Of a DNA stretch of 33,850 nucleotides, positions 25,797-33,551 are shown in pieces (the stretch's first letter is position 1; the number at the start of each line of letters is the position of its first letter). Both the position numbers and the translations under genes were made by a program. The stretch comes from an uncultured Clostridia bacterium. Lineage in GTDB: Bacteria > Bacillota > Clostridia > Lachnospirales > Bianqueaceae. The stretch lies in NCBI GenBank assembly GCA_944376225.1, contig CALWBZ010000118.1:1-33850 (forward strand), read 5' to 3'. The notes under the pieces were generated by a model. That model had not been told where the DNA came from and did no database searches. It was given only the letters and a program-made list of their open reading frames with translations.

Positions 25797-26216
25797 TTAG
25801 CGAAGAGATTTGTCCCTGGCCGCTTCGATCGCTCGAAGAAGATAGCTCGCCGTATCTTGGGAGGCGCTGTCGGTGGGAGTGGAGGCGGGGTCTTTTCCGG
25901 CTCGCACCTGTTCCTCGATATCCGCGCTGGTTTCAGCCACCAGGGGATAAACCTCGGAGACCTCAGCGGGAATCTGATAGGAGACGGATTGGATGCCGGA
26001 TTCATTCATAACCACCTCTACACAGACGGTTTGGGCGCCGAACTGTACAGAAGCCGTATAGAGGCCGGGATAGTACAATTCGGCAGAGGCAGAGGGAACC
26101 TCCGGTGACGGTCTGAAGAAAAGAAAACATAATAGCGCCACGATCAGGATCCCTAAGACGGCCAGGCCGGCGCGGATCAGTTGGGGAAGACGAAGAGTTA
26201 CAACACGAAAAGCCAT
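25797..26216 (-). CDS. Membrane-anchored protein, weakly FMN-binding-domain-like
   Basis: The 139-residue product has a membrane helix at about 17-35 and then an outer domain. YYPGLYTASVQFGAQTVCVEV, a conserved-looking GIQSVSYQIP and a final TASYLLRAIEAAR resemble the fold pattern of FMN_bind domains (RnfG/NqrC type). However, the SGATxT flavin-attachment motif is replaced by DSASQDTAS, so covalent FMN binding is doubtful. ATG at 26216 has GGAGG seven bases upstream; the ATG two codons earlier is too close to it. A stable hairpin lies in the leader. The function is not known. Confidence 0.6.
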   Translation of the reverse strand: MAFRVVTLRLPQLIRAGLAVLGILIVALLCFLFFRPSPEVPSASAELYYPGLYTASVQFGAQTVCVEVVMNESGIQSVSYQIPAEVSEVYPLVAETSADIEEQVRAGKDPASTPTDSASQDTASYLLRAIEAARDKSLR

Positions 26217-26237
26217 ATTCATTCCTCCAGAAAGGGA

Positions 26238-26268
26238 TAGCCGGCGGGCGTCCTGCACGCTCCGGCTA
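26238..26268 (-). promoter_or_regulatory. Hairpin in the leader of the minus-strand membrane gene
   Basis: TAGCCGG and CCGGCTA are perfectly complementary, and an inner GCGT/ACGC stem extends the structure. It lies 22-52 bases upstream of the start codon. No U-run follows on the minus strand. It may protect or regulate the mRNA. Confidence 0.4.
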
Positions 26269-26336
26269 CGTACTTTTACTGCATTTTATGAGGGAATCCT
26301 TAAAATATGTATGAGAAAATCTTCTCGGGGAAGGTA

Positions 26337-26365
26337 TTGAGCCCACATCGAAGATGTGATACAAT
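26337..26365 (+). promoter_or_regulatory. Promoter upstream of addB with an operator-like palindrome
   Basis: TTGAGC (26337-26342) and TACAAT (26360-26365) are 17 bases apart. The spacer holds a perfect inverted repeat, CACATC-GAA-GATGTG (26344-26358), in a typical position for a repressor. It does not match the LexA box. Transcription should begin near 26372, at the first bases of the 100-nt repeat. Confidence 0.6.
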
Positions 26366-26367
26366 AG

Positions 26368-26588
26368 GCGCAGAATAACAGTTTCCTCTGAAAGAAGAGA
26401 CTGATCTGCGCCTCGAGTTTGCCGCCAAAGGGCGTCAAACTCCCAAGAGAATCGGGTATCCAAGAGAGCGCAGAATGACAGTTTCCTCTAAGGGAAGAGA
26501 CTGATCTGCGCCTCGAGTTTGCCGCCAAAGGGCGTCAAACTCCCAAGGGAATCGGGCATTCAAGAGAGCGCAGAATGACAGTTTCCTC
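26368..26588 (+). repeat. Tandem 100-nt structured repeat upstream of addB (2.2 units)
   Basis: Units begin at 26368, 26468 and 26568, all with GCGCAGAAT; the third stops after about 21 bases. In each full unit GCGCAGA pairs with TCTGCGC, CAGTTTC with GAGACTG, and GAGTTTG-C-CGCC with GGCG-T-CAAACTC. The units differ at about eight positions, all in loops or linkers, so every stem is kept. The third hairpin matches the element in the ABC-F leader at 8843-8870. The repeat ends 30 bases before the addB start codon. I do not know a family that fits. Confidence 0.7.
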
Positions 26589-26618
26589 AGGATACATCAA
26601 GATGAAAGGGGGAGGCCC

Positions 26619-29600
26619 ATGCTGCTGCGGCTCATATTGGGAGAAGCCGGTTCCGGCAAGTCCCATCGCATTCGGCAGGAGTTTTTGAAAAATGTGGATA
26701 AACGTCCGATCCTGATCGTTCCGGAACAGATTACGCTCCTGGAACAGAAAAGGCTGATTGCCGAAGGAGAGGGCAAGGGCCTGATGGGGGCGGATGTCCT
26801 TAGTTTTCGTCGTCTGGCCCATCGCATTCTTTCGGAAGAAGGAAAGCAGGAACTGGTGGTGTTGGACGAGGTGGGAAAGAGCATGCTCTTGTACCGCCTT
26901 GTTCAGGAGTTATCCCAGGAACTGGTCTATTACGGAAAGAGCGTTCATTCCCAGGGATTTTTGCAGAAGCTTAAGACGATGTTGTCGGAACTCGATCAGT
27001 ACGGCGTCACCGATCAGGCATTGAGAGAAGCGGCGGAAGGCGCCCAGGAGGAAAGCAGCCTGCGGATGAAGCTCCAGGATCTGTGCAAGCTGAGGGAACG
27101 TTTTGAAGAAGAGATGCTGTTACATGGGGAGGCGGCGGAGAAGCTTCTCGACCGGTTATCGGAGGCGATCCCGCATTCGGAGAGACTCCGCAGCGCTTTG
27201 ATCTATGTGGACGATTTCTATGGCTTCACGCCCCAGCAGATTCGGGTTTTGCGTCAGCTCATGCTGAGGGCGGAACAGGTGACCATAGGCGTGACCGTCT
27301 CGTCGAGGGCGGCGAATCAGGCGGAATGGGGGCAGGAAGAGGGAGAGGAGCTTTTCGACGTGAGCCGGCGGACGCTGTATGCCCTTTATGAGGAAGCGCG
27401 AGCCTATCGGGTACCGGTACAGAAGATCCAGCTTTCCCCCCGCAGGCAGGACGGGATCGCCCATGTGGCCCGGGAACTTTTCCGCGTGCCGCCGAAGCCC
27501 TGGAAGAAAGAAGAGGCTCATGTATATCTGTACGATGCGCCCCATCGCAGGGAAGAGGTGCGGCGCGCCTTTGTGGAGATCTTGCGTCTTGTGCGGGAAA
27601 AAGGATACGATTACCGCCGGATCGGCATCGCCCTGGGGGATGTATCCGCTTATCAGGAATTGGTTCGTCAATATGCCGAGGAGTTTGATATGCCCGTCTT
27701 CATGGATGAGACCCGTTCCATCAAGGCCCATCCTTTTATAAGGATGATCCTCTCCCTATTACAGATGCTTCGCAGCCGGTGCAGTTACGATACATTGTTC
27801 TCTTTTCTGAAGACGGGGTTCACCCCCTTCGAGCGGGATCAGCTGGACACGGTGGATAACCTGGCGCTGGCCAGAGGGTGGAGAGGGTTCGAGAGGGCGA
27901 AAGAGGCGCTTTTGGAGAGCGTGGAAGGAAGCCCCAACAAGGAGGCCGCAGAACTCTATATGCAGCGTCTCGCCGTTTTCTGGCAAGGGGCGGAGGCCAG
28001 GAAGGGAGCGGAGGCCGGCTGGTGGTGTACCCATCTGCGGGATTTTTTAGAGGCTACGGGAGCCCGGGAGCTGCTGGAAAACCAGGTCAAGGGATTAGAA
28101 AAGGAAGGATTTTACAGACAGGCTTCTCATAACCGGCAGATCTACAAGGCCGTATGCCAGGTACTGGAACGGATTCAGGAGATGATGGGCAGCCTTGTGT
28201 TAGACGTGGACGGGTTCTGCGGGATCCTAACCGCGGGAATCGGAGAAATCCGTCTGGGGATGCTCCCTCCCGTTCAAGACGCCATCACGGTGGGAGACAT
28301 GGACCGTTCCCGTTTCCGGGATCTTAAGGCGCTGTTTTTGCTGGGATTCGGAGAGGCGTATTTCCCCAAGATCACAAGGGATCAGGGGCTTTTGCAGGAA
28401 CGGGAGCGGGGAGAGCTTCCCTTCTCTTTGGCGCCGGGGGGACTGCGGCAGGTCTATGAGCAGGAGTTTCATCTTTACATGCTGCTGAACCGTCCGGAGG
28501 AAGGGCTGTACATCAGTTACGACGCCAGTCCGGAAAAGGGAGAACCACGCAGGCCGTCTTTATATTGGAGCCGTCTGCGGCAGATCCTGGGTAAGGGAAA
28601 CGCCTGGCCGCGGGAGGAGAGCTTGACCCTCGCCGAACCCTGCTTTCAAACCCTGTGCGAGAGCGAGGACAGGGATCCGAGGCTCTTGGAATGGTTTCTT
28701 CGGCATGGCTATGCCCAGCGTTTCGGTCGGGTACGGGCGGGGGGAAGAATGCCGGAGGAGGAACTTGCTCCCGATACGGCCTTGCGGCTCTGGCAGCCGG
28801 AACAGTGGGAACTGAGCGTTACCCGTATGGAACGCTTCGCCCGTTGTCCCTATTCTCATTTCCTGCAATATGGCCTGCGGCTTACGAAGCGGGATAAGTT
28901 TCAGGTGAGCCGGCTGGATGACGGCAGGCTCCTGCATGCCATCCTGGAGGGGGCGGGGCTTCTCTTGCAGCGTTTCTTCGATGAGGATACTCCCGAGGGG
29001 GAGATTGGGGAGACGGTGGAGAGGCTCTTCTCGGAAAACCAGGAGGAATATGTTCAGTATCAGGATAACGGACGATACCGGTTCTATTGGAGGAAGCTTC
29101 AAAATACGGCGGCAAGAGCGCTGCAAACGCTAAAGGAACAGGTGGAGATGGGAACCTTTCGGCCGGAGTATTTCGAGTGGGGCTTCGGAAGCGGCCCGGG
29201 GAAGAGTCTTCCCGCGGTGGAAGTGCCCCTGTCGGAGGGAAGAGTCTTGAGACTGAGGGGCATCGTCGATCGGGTGGACATCCTGCGGGAAGAGGAGGGC
29301 GTCTATGTCCGGATCTTAGACTATAAATCCGGGTCCAGTACGGAATTTAACGAGACGGAGCTGGAGGACGGAATCGGTATGCAGCTGCCGGTCTACATGA
29401 AAGCCGTATCGGAAGGTCTTCGCGCCATGGAACAAAAGGCGATTCCCGCGGGAATGTTTTATTTTCACCTGATTCCCAAGATAGAAAAGCTCACCGGCGA
29501 GGACATGACGCCGGAGAAGGAGGAGAAAAAAATGCGGGATCAGGGACGCCTATCCGGCATCCTGTCCAAGGATCCCAAGGCGCTTTTGGGAATGGCTAGG

Positions 29601-29939
29601 GAGAAGGAAGAGATAAATCGATTGCTGCCGATTCGTATTATCAAAAACGGCGCCGTACACGGCTCGGACGTGAAGAAGCTCAGGTCGGCGCGGGAGATCG
29701 AGGCGCTGGGAGACTACGCCGTACAGAAGATCGGAGAACTGGCGGAGCAGGAACTTGCCGGGTGCATTCGCCCCTATCCATACCAAAAGAGCAGCGAGAA
29801 GTCCCAGTGCAGATATTGTGATTATAAAGAGATCTGCGCCTTCGATATCCGGAGTCAGGGGGCTCAGGTTCATTGGCCGTCGAAAACACCGAAAGAAGAG
29901 TTCTGGAAGCGGATCAGGGAGGGCATAGAAGATGAATAA
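26619..29939 (+). CDS. addB: Helicase-nuclease subunit AddB
   Basis: The 1106-residue protein has Walker A GEAGSGKS (8-15) at its N-terminus, a helicase-like body, and a RecB-type nuclease domain with ILDYKSG (D901, K903). The iron-sulfur cysteines C743 (FARCPYSH), C1064, C1067 and C1073 (CRYCDYKEIC) are all present, as in AddB. AddAB processes double-strand breaks for recombination. AAGGGGGAGG precedes the ATG. The usual partner addA does not follow; the next gene is dgt, which overlaps by eight bases. Confidence 0.95.
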   Translation: MLLRLILGEAGSGKSHRIRQEFLKNVDKRPILIVPEQITLLEQKRLIAEGEGKGLMGADVLSFRRLAHRILSEEGKQELVVLDEVGKSMLLYRLVQELSQELVYYGKSVHSQGFLQKLKTMLSELDQYGVTDQALREAAEGAQEESSLRMKLQDLCKLRERFEEEMLLHGEAAEKLLDRLSEAIPHSERLRSALIYVDDFYGFTPQQIRVLRQLMLRAEQVTIGVTVSSRAANQAEWGQEEGEELFDVSRRTLYALYEEARAYRVPVQKIQLSPRRQDGIAHVARELFRVPPKPWKKEEAHVYLYDAPHRREEVRRAFVEILRLVREKGYDYRRIGIALGDVSAYQELVRQYAEEFDMPVFMDETRSIKAHPFIRMILSLLQMLRSRCSYDTLFSFLKTGFTPFERDQLDTVDNLALARGWRGFERAKEALLESVEGSPNKEAAELYMQRLAVFWQGAEARKGAEAGWWCTHLRDFLEATGARELLENQVKGLEKEGFYRQASHNRQIYKAVCQVLERIQEMMGSLVLDVDGFCGILTAGIGEIRLGMLPPVQDAITVGDMDRSRFRDLKALFLLGFGEAYFPKITRDQGLLQERERGELPFSLAPGGLRQVYEQEFHLYMLLNRPEEGLYISYDASPEKGEPRRPSLYWSRLRQILGKGNAWPREESLTLAEPCFQTLCESEDRDPRLLEWFLRHGYAQRFGRVRAGGRMPEEELAPDTALRLWQPEQWELSVTRMERFARCPYSHFLQYGLRLTKRDKFQVSRLDDGRLLHAILEGAGLLLQRFFDEDTPEGEIGETVERLFSENQEEYVQYQDNGRYRFYWRKLQNTAARALQTLKEQVEMGTFRPEYFEWGFGSGPGKSLPAVEVPLSEGRVLRLRGIVDRVDILREEEGVYVRILDYKSGSSTEFNETELEDGIGMQLPVYMKAVSEGLRAMEQKAIPAGMFYFHLIPKIEKLTGEDMTPEKEEKKMRDQGRLSGILSKDPKALLGMAREKEEINRLLPIRIIKNGAVHGSDVKKLRSAREIEALGDYAVQKIGELAEQELAGCIRPYPYQKSSEKSQCRYCDYKEICAFDIRSQGAQVHWPSKTPKEEFWKRIREGIEDE

Positions 29940-30957
29940 AGAAAAGGATTGGGGTCTGCGGCTGGTCACGGAGGAACGGGAGAGGGCGACCCTTTCGCCC
30001 TACGCGTCGCGCAGCGCGGAAACCAGAGGACGCAAACGGGAAGAGGAGCCCTGCGACATGCGCACGGCCTATCAACGGGACCGGGATCGGATCCTGCATT
30101 GTAAGGCTTTTCGCAGGCTGATGCATAAAACCCAGGTCTTCATTCGCCCGGAAGGAGATCATTACAGAACCCGTCTGACCCATACGCTGGAGGTGTCCCA
30201 GATCGCCCGCACGATCAGCCGGGCCCTCCGTCTAAACGAAGATCTTACGGAGGCCATCGCCCTGGGACACGACCTGGGGCATACGCCCTTCGGACACGCG
30301 GGGGAACGGGTGCTGGACGAGAAGATGCCCTGTGGATTTTCCCACGCCAGACAGGGTATCCGCGTGGTGGAGGTGCTGGAGAAGAAGGGACAGGGACTCA
30401 ATCTGACCTGGGAAGTACTGGACGGCATGGCCAATCATTCTATCCGTAAAATGCCCTCCACGATGGAGGGACAGGTGGTACGGCTGGCGGATAAGATGGC
30501 CTATATTCATCACGATACGGACGACGCCATCCGGGGACAGATTATCCGGGAGGAGGAGCTGCCTAAGGATTGCTGCGATATCCTGGGGCATAACGTGAAG
30601 GAAAGACTCAATCGGATGATTCGGGATGTGATCAGCATGAGCATGGACCAGCCGGAGATCCGCATGACGCCGGAGGTCCAGGACGCCATGATGAGGCTGA
30701 GGCAGTTCATGTTCGATCGGGTGTATATCGGGTCCTTGGCGAAGAGGGAGGAGGCCAAGGCGGAACGTCTGGTGGGAGAACTTGTGGATTGGTTTCGGGA
30801 TCATCCCGATGACTTGAGCCAGGAATCCTTGAGTCGTCTGAAATTGGGGGATTCTTTAGACACCATCATCTGCGACTATGTGTCCGGTATGTCGGATAAC
30901 TACGCCGTGCGGTGTTTCCAGAAGTTCTACGTGCCCAAGGCCTGGGACGTTTATTAA
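29932..30957 (+). CDS. dgt: dGTP triphosphohydrolase-like HD protein
   Basis: The 341-residue protein has the HD-domain pattern of dGTPases: RTRLTHTLEV (H84), then GHDLGHTPFGHAGE with H113 and D114. The N-terminal YASRSAETRGRKREEEPCDMRTAYQRDRDRI region is typical of this family. It hydrolyses dNTPs to nucleoside and triphosphate, so it adjusts the dNTP pool. GGAGGG lies upstream and the start overlaps the end of addB. Pairing with addB suggests a shared DNA-maintenance transcript. The exact dNTP preference is not readable. Confidence 0.9.
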   Translation: MNKEKDWGLRLVTEERERATLSPYASRSAETRGRKREEEPCDMRTAYQRDRDRILHCKAFRRLMHKTQVFIRPEGDHYRTRLTHTLEVSQIARTISRALRLNEDLTEAIALGHDLGHTPFGHAGERVLDEKMPCGFSHARQGIRVVEVLEKKGQGLNLTWEVLDGMANHSIRKMPSTMEGQVVRLADKMAYIHHDTDDAIRGQIIREEELPKDCCDILGHNVKERLNRMIRDVISMSMDQPEIRMTPEVQDAMMRLRQFMFDRVYIGSLAKREEAKAERLVGELVDWFRDHPDDLSQESLSRLKLGDSLDTIICDYVSGMSDNYAVRCFQKFYVPKAWDVY

Positions 30958-30963
30958 AATCAG

Positions 30964-31042
30964 GCTCCGACTCCCGCTTGACAGCGGATATGATGAGATA
31001 TATAATTATTATAGAAACTGTTGGTAACGAGGGGGTCGGAGC
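30964..31042 (+). promoter_or_regulatory. Inverted repeat flanking the marR promoter and covering its ribosome-binding site
   Basis: GCTCCGACTCCC (30964-30975) pairs with GGGGGTCGGAGC (31031-31042) over 12 bases with one G-U. The right arm is the marR ribosome-binding region and touches the ATG. The left arm lies before the marR promoter, so only RNA read through from dgt contains both arms. Confidence 0.6.
30978..31006 (+). promoter_or_regulatory. Consensus sigma-A promoter for marR
   Basis: TTGACA (30978-30983) and TATAAT (31001-31006) with a 17-base spacer match the consensus in full. TATAAT-T-ATTATA (31001-31013) is a perfect palindrome over the -10 box and the transcription start, and is a candidate site for autoregulation by MarR. 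Confidence 0.88.
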
Positions 31043-31474
31043 ATGGACGAAGTAAAGCTTAGCCGGGAAGAAGAGCTTTGGTCACAGATGCGCCGCTGCG
31101 GACACTTCCTGTGGACAAGGGCGGGAGGAAAAGCGAGCCAGAACCGGATCCTGTCCATCCTCGGCCGTCATGAAGGGATCACCCAGAAGGAACTTCTGGA
31201 GATGACGGACATTCAATCCGGGTCTCTGAGCGAGATTCTGGGCAAAATAGAAGCCGAAGGGCTGATCGTCCGCAGCAGGAACCCTCAGGATAAACGCAAT
31301 ACGGACATTCGTCTGACACAGACAGGACGCAGGCGGGCAGAGGAGATCGACGCCCATTGGGAGCAGGATCTAAAAGAATTGTTCGCGCCCCTGTCTCCCC
31401 AGGAACGGGACGCGCTGCTGGACATGCTGAGAAGGCTCTTAGCCTCCTGGGAAGTCAAGATGGATGAGACATAA
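31043..31474 (+). CDS. MarR family transcriptional regulator
   Basis: The 143-residue protein has the MarR winged helix: GITQKELLEMTDIQSGSLSEILGKIEAEGLI, then the wing DKRNTDIRLTQTG, then a C-terminal helix for dimerisation. MarR proteins usually repress their own gene and a neighbour, and release DNA when they bind small phenolic or oxidant ligands. The start has GAGGGGG upstream, within the inverted repeat. It has a strong promoter of its own and a terminator behind it. The target and ligand are not known. Confidence 0.9.
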   Translation: MDEVKLSREEELWSQMRRCGHFLWTRAGGKASQNRILSILGRHEGITQKELLEMTDIQSGSLSEILGKIEAEGLIVRSRNPQDKRNTDIRLTQTGRRRAEEIDAHWEQDLKELFAPLSPQERDALLDMLRRLLASWEVKMDET

Positions 31475-31511
31475 ACATAAGAACGCGGGAAAATCCTTTG
31501 CGGAATACATA

Positions 31512-31540
31512 TTGAAGCCACTGCCTGTATATGATATAAT
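31512..31540 (+). promoter_or_regulatory. Promoter nested in the marR terminator
   Basis: TTGAAG (31512-31517) and TATAAT (31535-31540) are 17 bases apart. The -10 box lies in the loop of the terminator hairpin. The predicted start near 31547 falls in the right arm, so the new RNA cannot form that hairpin. Confidence 0.7.
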
Positions 31541-31560
31541 CAGCGTATACAGGCTTTTTT
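31523..31560 (+). terminator. marR terminator with an embedded promoter
   Basis: GCCTGTATA (31523-31531) pairs perfectly with TATACAGGC (31546-31554), followed by six Ts. The 14-base loop contains the -10 box of the next gene. Confidence 0.8.
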
Positions 31561-31615
31561 GTATATTGCAGCGAAAGAAAAAGAGGATGAGAGTAAAATG
31601 TGGAGGGAAGATGAA

Positions 31616-32104
31616 ATGGAGCAAGCGGATAAGCAAGTAGTACAGTTGCTGCAGTCTCAGAATCGTAGGCTCATGCTGCAAAACGGCCTGCTTCTGGCGG
31701 CGGTAATCCTAATCGGGTGTTTGTTTTTCCTATGGAACGGCAGCGCGTCGAACCTGGAGCCGCAGATGGAAGAAACCTTGGAACGGGTACAGGAATTCTC
31801 TATGAGTATGAATGAACTCACGAGGCAGTTAAACGACGCGGAAATGGTGAATAACCTGAAGAGGGCCATCGAGGATGTGCAGATCGTGGCCGCGAACCTA
31901 GACAGCATCAGCAGCCAGTTCGCCGGCATGGATCTGGCCTCCCAGATCGAGGAACTGTCCGCGGTCGTCAAGAATACCGGGGAAGCGTTGTCCGGCGCGG
32001 CGCAGGGGATTGCGGAGGTGGATCTTGAGGGCCTTTCTCAGGCGATTCAGGATCTGGAAACCTTTATCTCACCCCTTGCGGTTCTGGCGGGAGCGGGCGG
32101 GTAA
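31616..32104 (+). CDS. One-pass membrane protein of unknown function
   Basis: The 162-residue product has a short N-terminal tail, one membrane helix at about 19-40 (NGLLLAAVILIGCLFFLW), and an outer part of about 120 residues with heptad-like spacing of Leu, Ile and Met and many Glu and Asn, suggesting coiled coil. No enzyme motif is seen. ATG at 31616 has GGAGG eight bases upstream and is preferred; an in-frame ATG at 31598 is the alternative. It follows marR behind a promoter nested in the marR terminator. Its 3' end overlaps the convergent flippase gene by 36 bases. I do not recognise a family. Confidence 0.7.
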   Translation: MEQADKQVVQLLQSQNRRLMLQNGLLLAAVILIGCLFFLWNGSASNLEPQMEETLERVQEFSMSMNELTRQLNDAEMVNNLKRAIEDVQIVAANLDSISSQFAGMDLASQIEELSAVVKNTGEALSGAAQGIAEVDLEGLSQAIQDLETFISPLAVLAGAGG

Positions 32105-33463
32105 GAAATGCCTCAAAGACGCCGGGCTGGGGGGCGCTAGAAGTCTGAGCACGCGAATGCGCACCGGCGCCACCCGCAGCAAAGAACGCAGATTCAAAAG
32201 GGAAAGCAGGATGTTCGTGCCCAGAAGGCCGGCGATAAAGGCGTTAAACCCGTAAGAAGGCACGATAAACAGGAGGATCAGGATGCGGATGCCGTCGCAG
32301 AGTACGGTATGCACCAGAGAATCGTTTTGCAGATCGAGTCCGTTCATCAATCCTCCCAGGACGGATTGCAGGTAGAAGAAGGGGCAGACGACGGAGAGAA
32401 GGACGATGTAATGTCCCGCGGAGGCGCTGTCATAAAGAACCCTGCCGAGCCAGTTTCCGCCGAGGGCAAAGAGCAGTCCGAAGAACAGACCCATGTACAG
32501 CGTCAGGCGCAGGGACTGTTCGATTGCCCGCTGCAGCCGCTTATAGGAACCGGAGGCGTGAGCGGAGGAGACGATGGGCAGCAGGTTATTGGAGAGGGCG
32601 CCGGTGAGGAGCGTCGGGAAGAAGATAATGGGGAAGGCCATGCCGTTTAGCTCTCCGTAGGCCGAAAGGGCCGCGGTGGAGCTCATGCCGGAGCGTACCA
32701 GCACTTTGGGAATGATGATGTTTTCAAAACCGGAGAGGCCGGATCCTATGGCGCGGTTGACGGTCAGCGGAAAGGCGATGCCAAGGAGTTTTGCCAGGAA
32801 GGGGACGGCAGGCGTTTTCGAGGAACCCTTCCCCTGCTTTTTACATACAATACCATAGGCCGTGGCGGTCAGAAGACAGGAGAAAAGGTCTCCGGCCACG
32901 TTGCCGAGGACGACGATCATACAGGCGGCCTCCAGGTCATCGGGGGAGCTAAGCAGGGCGATTCCTCCGATGACGCCCATGCGGGCGAGCTGCTCCAGGA
33001 TCTGGCTCACGGCCGGAATGGCCATGCGGCGGACGCCGAGAAAGTAAGCCTTAAAACAGTTGCCGGCGGCGCAAAAGGGCAGCGCCAGGCTGATCAGGCG
33101 CAGGGGACGGACGGTGCGCACGTCCCCAAGAAGTCCCGTGCCGAGGGGCAAGGCCAGAAACTGTAGGCTCAACATGGCGGCCGCCGAGAGACTCACCGTA
33201 AGGAGAAGGCTTGGCAGGACGAGGCGCGTGGCTTCCCGGTCGGTGCGGGCTTCCGCCACGAGCTTAGAGACGGCCATATAGACGCCGGACCCGCACAGGG
33301 TGAAGGTAAAACCGTAGACGGGGGAGATCAGACCGAAAAGGCCCATGCCTTCGGAGCCGATCCACCTCGACATCAGGATGCGGTATATGAATCCGATCAG
33401 GCGGGTGGCGAGACCCGCCGCGGCAAGAATGAGCGTGCCGGCGACGGCGGTGTTTTTTTTCAA
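32069..33463 (-). CDS. SpoVB-like MOP-superfamily flippase
   Basis: The minus-strand gene encodes about 464 residues with around 12-14 hydrophobic helices and the N-terminus KKNTAVAGTLILAAAGLATRLIGFIYRI, characteristic of stage V sporulation protein B and related polysaccharide or lipid II flippases. TTG at 33463 is the chosen start because GGAGGA lies about eight bases upstream and homologues begin here; a frame open to 33490 lacks a good ribosome-binding site. It may move peptidoglycan precursors across the membrane during spore cortex formation or have a wider role. The end overlaps the opposite-strand gene. Confidence 0.85.
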   Translation of the reverse strand: MKKNTAVAGTLILAAAGLATRLIGFIYRILMSRWIGSEGMGLFGLISPVYGFTFTLCGSGVYMAVSKLVAEARTDREATRLVLPSLLLTVSLSAAAMLSLQFLALPLGTGLLGDVRTVRPLRLISLALPFCAAGNCFKAYFLGVRRMAIPAVSQILEQLARMGVIGGIALLSSPDDLEAACMIVVLGNVAGDLFSCLLTATAYGIVCKKQGKGSSKTPAVPFLAKLLGIAFPLTVNRAIGSGLSGFENIIIPKVLVRSGMSSTAALSAYGELNGMAFPIIFFPTLLTGALSNNLLPIVSSAHASGSYKRLQRAIEQSLRLTLYMGLFFGLLFALGGNWLGRVLYDSASAGHYIVLLSVVCPFFYLQSVLGGLMNGLDLQNDSLVHTVLCDGIRILILLFIVPSYGFNAFIAGLLGTNILLSLLNLRSLLRVAPVRIRVLRLLAPPSPASLRHFLPARSRQNRKG

Positions 33464-33551
33464 GAAAGGATCCTCCAGAATGCGTTTCAAAACATTCTAT
33501 TCAGGAGGATGGGGAAGAAGTACCGGATTCCGGCAGAAAGGAAGTGGGAAG

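Noticed and set aside
26337..26365. LexA (SOS) box in the addB promoter
   Set aside because: The palindrome CACATC-GAA-GATGTG lacks the GAAC...GTTC arms of Gram-positive LexA sites.
26368..26588. CRISPR-like spacing of the 100-nt repeat
   Set aside because: The units are joined directly with no variable spacers and are too long; the pattern fits a tandem structured RNA, and no cas gene is present.
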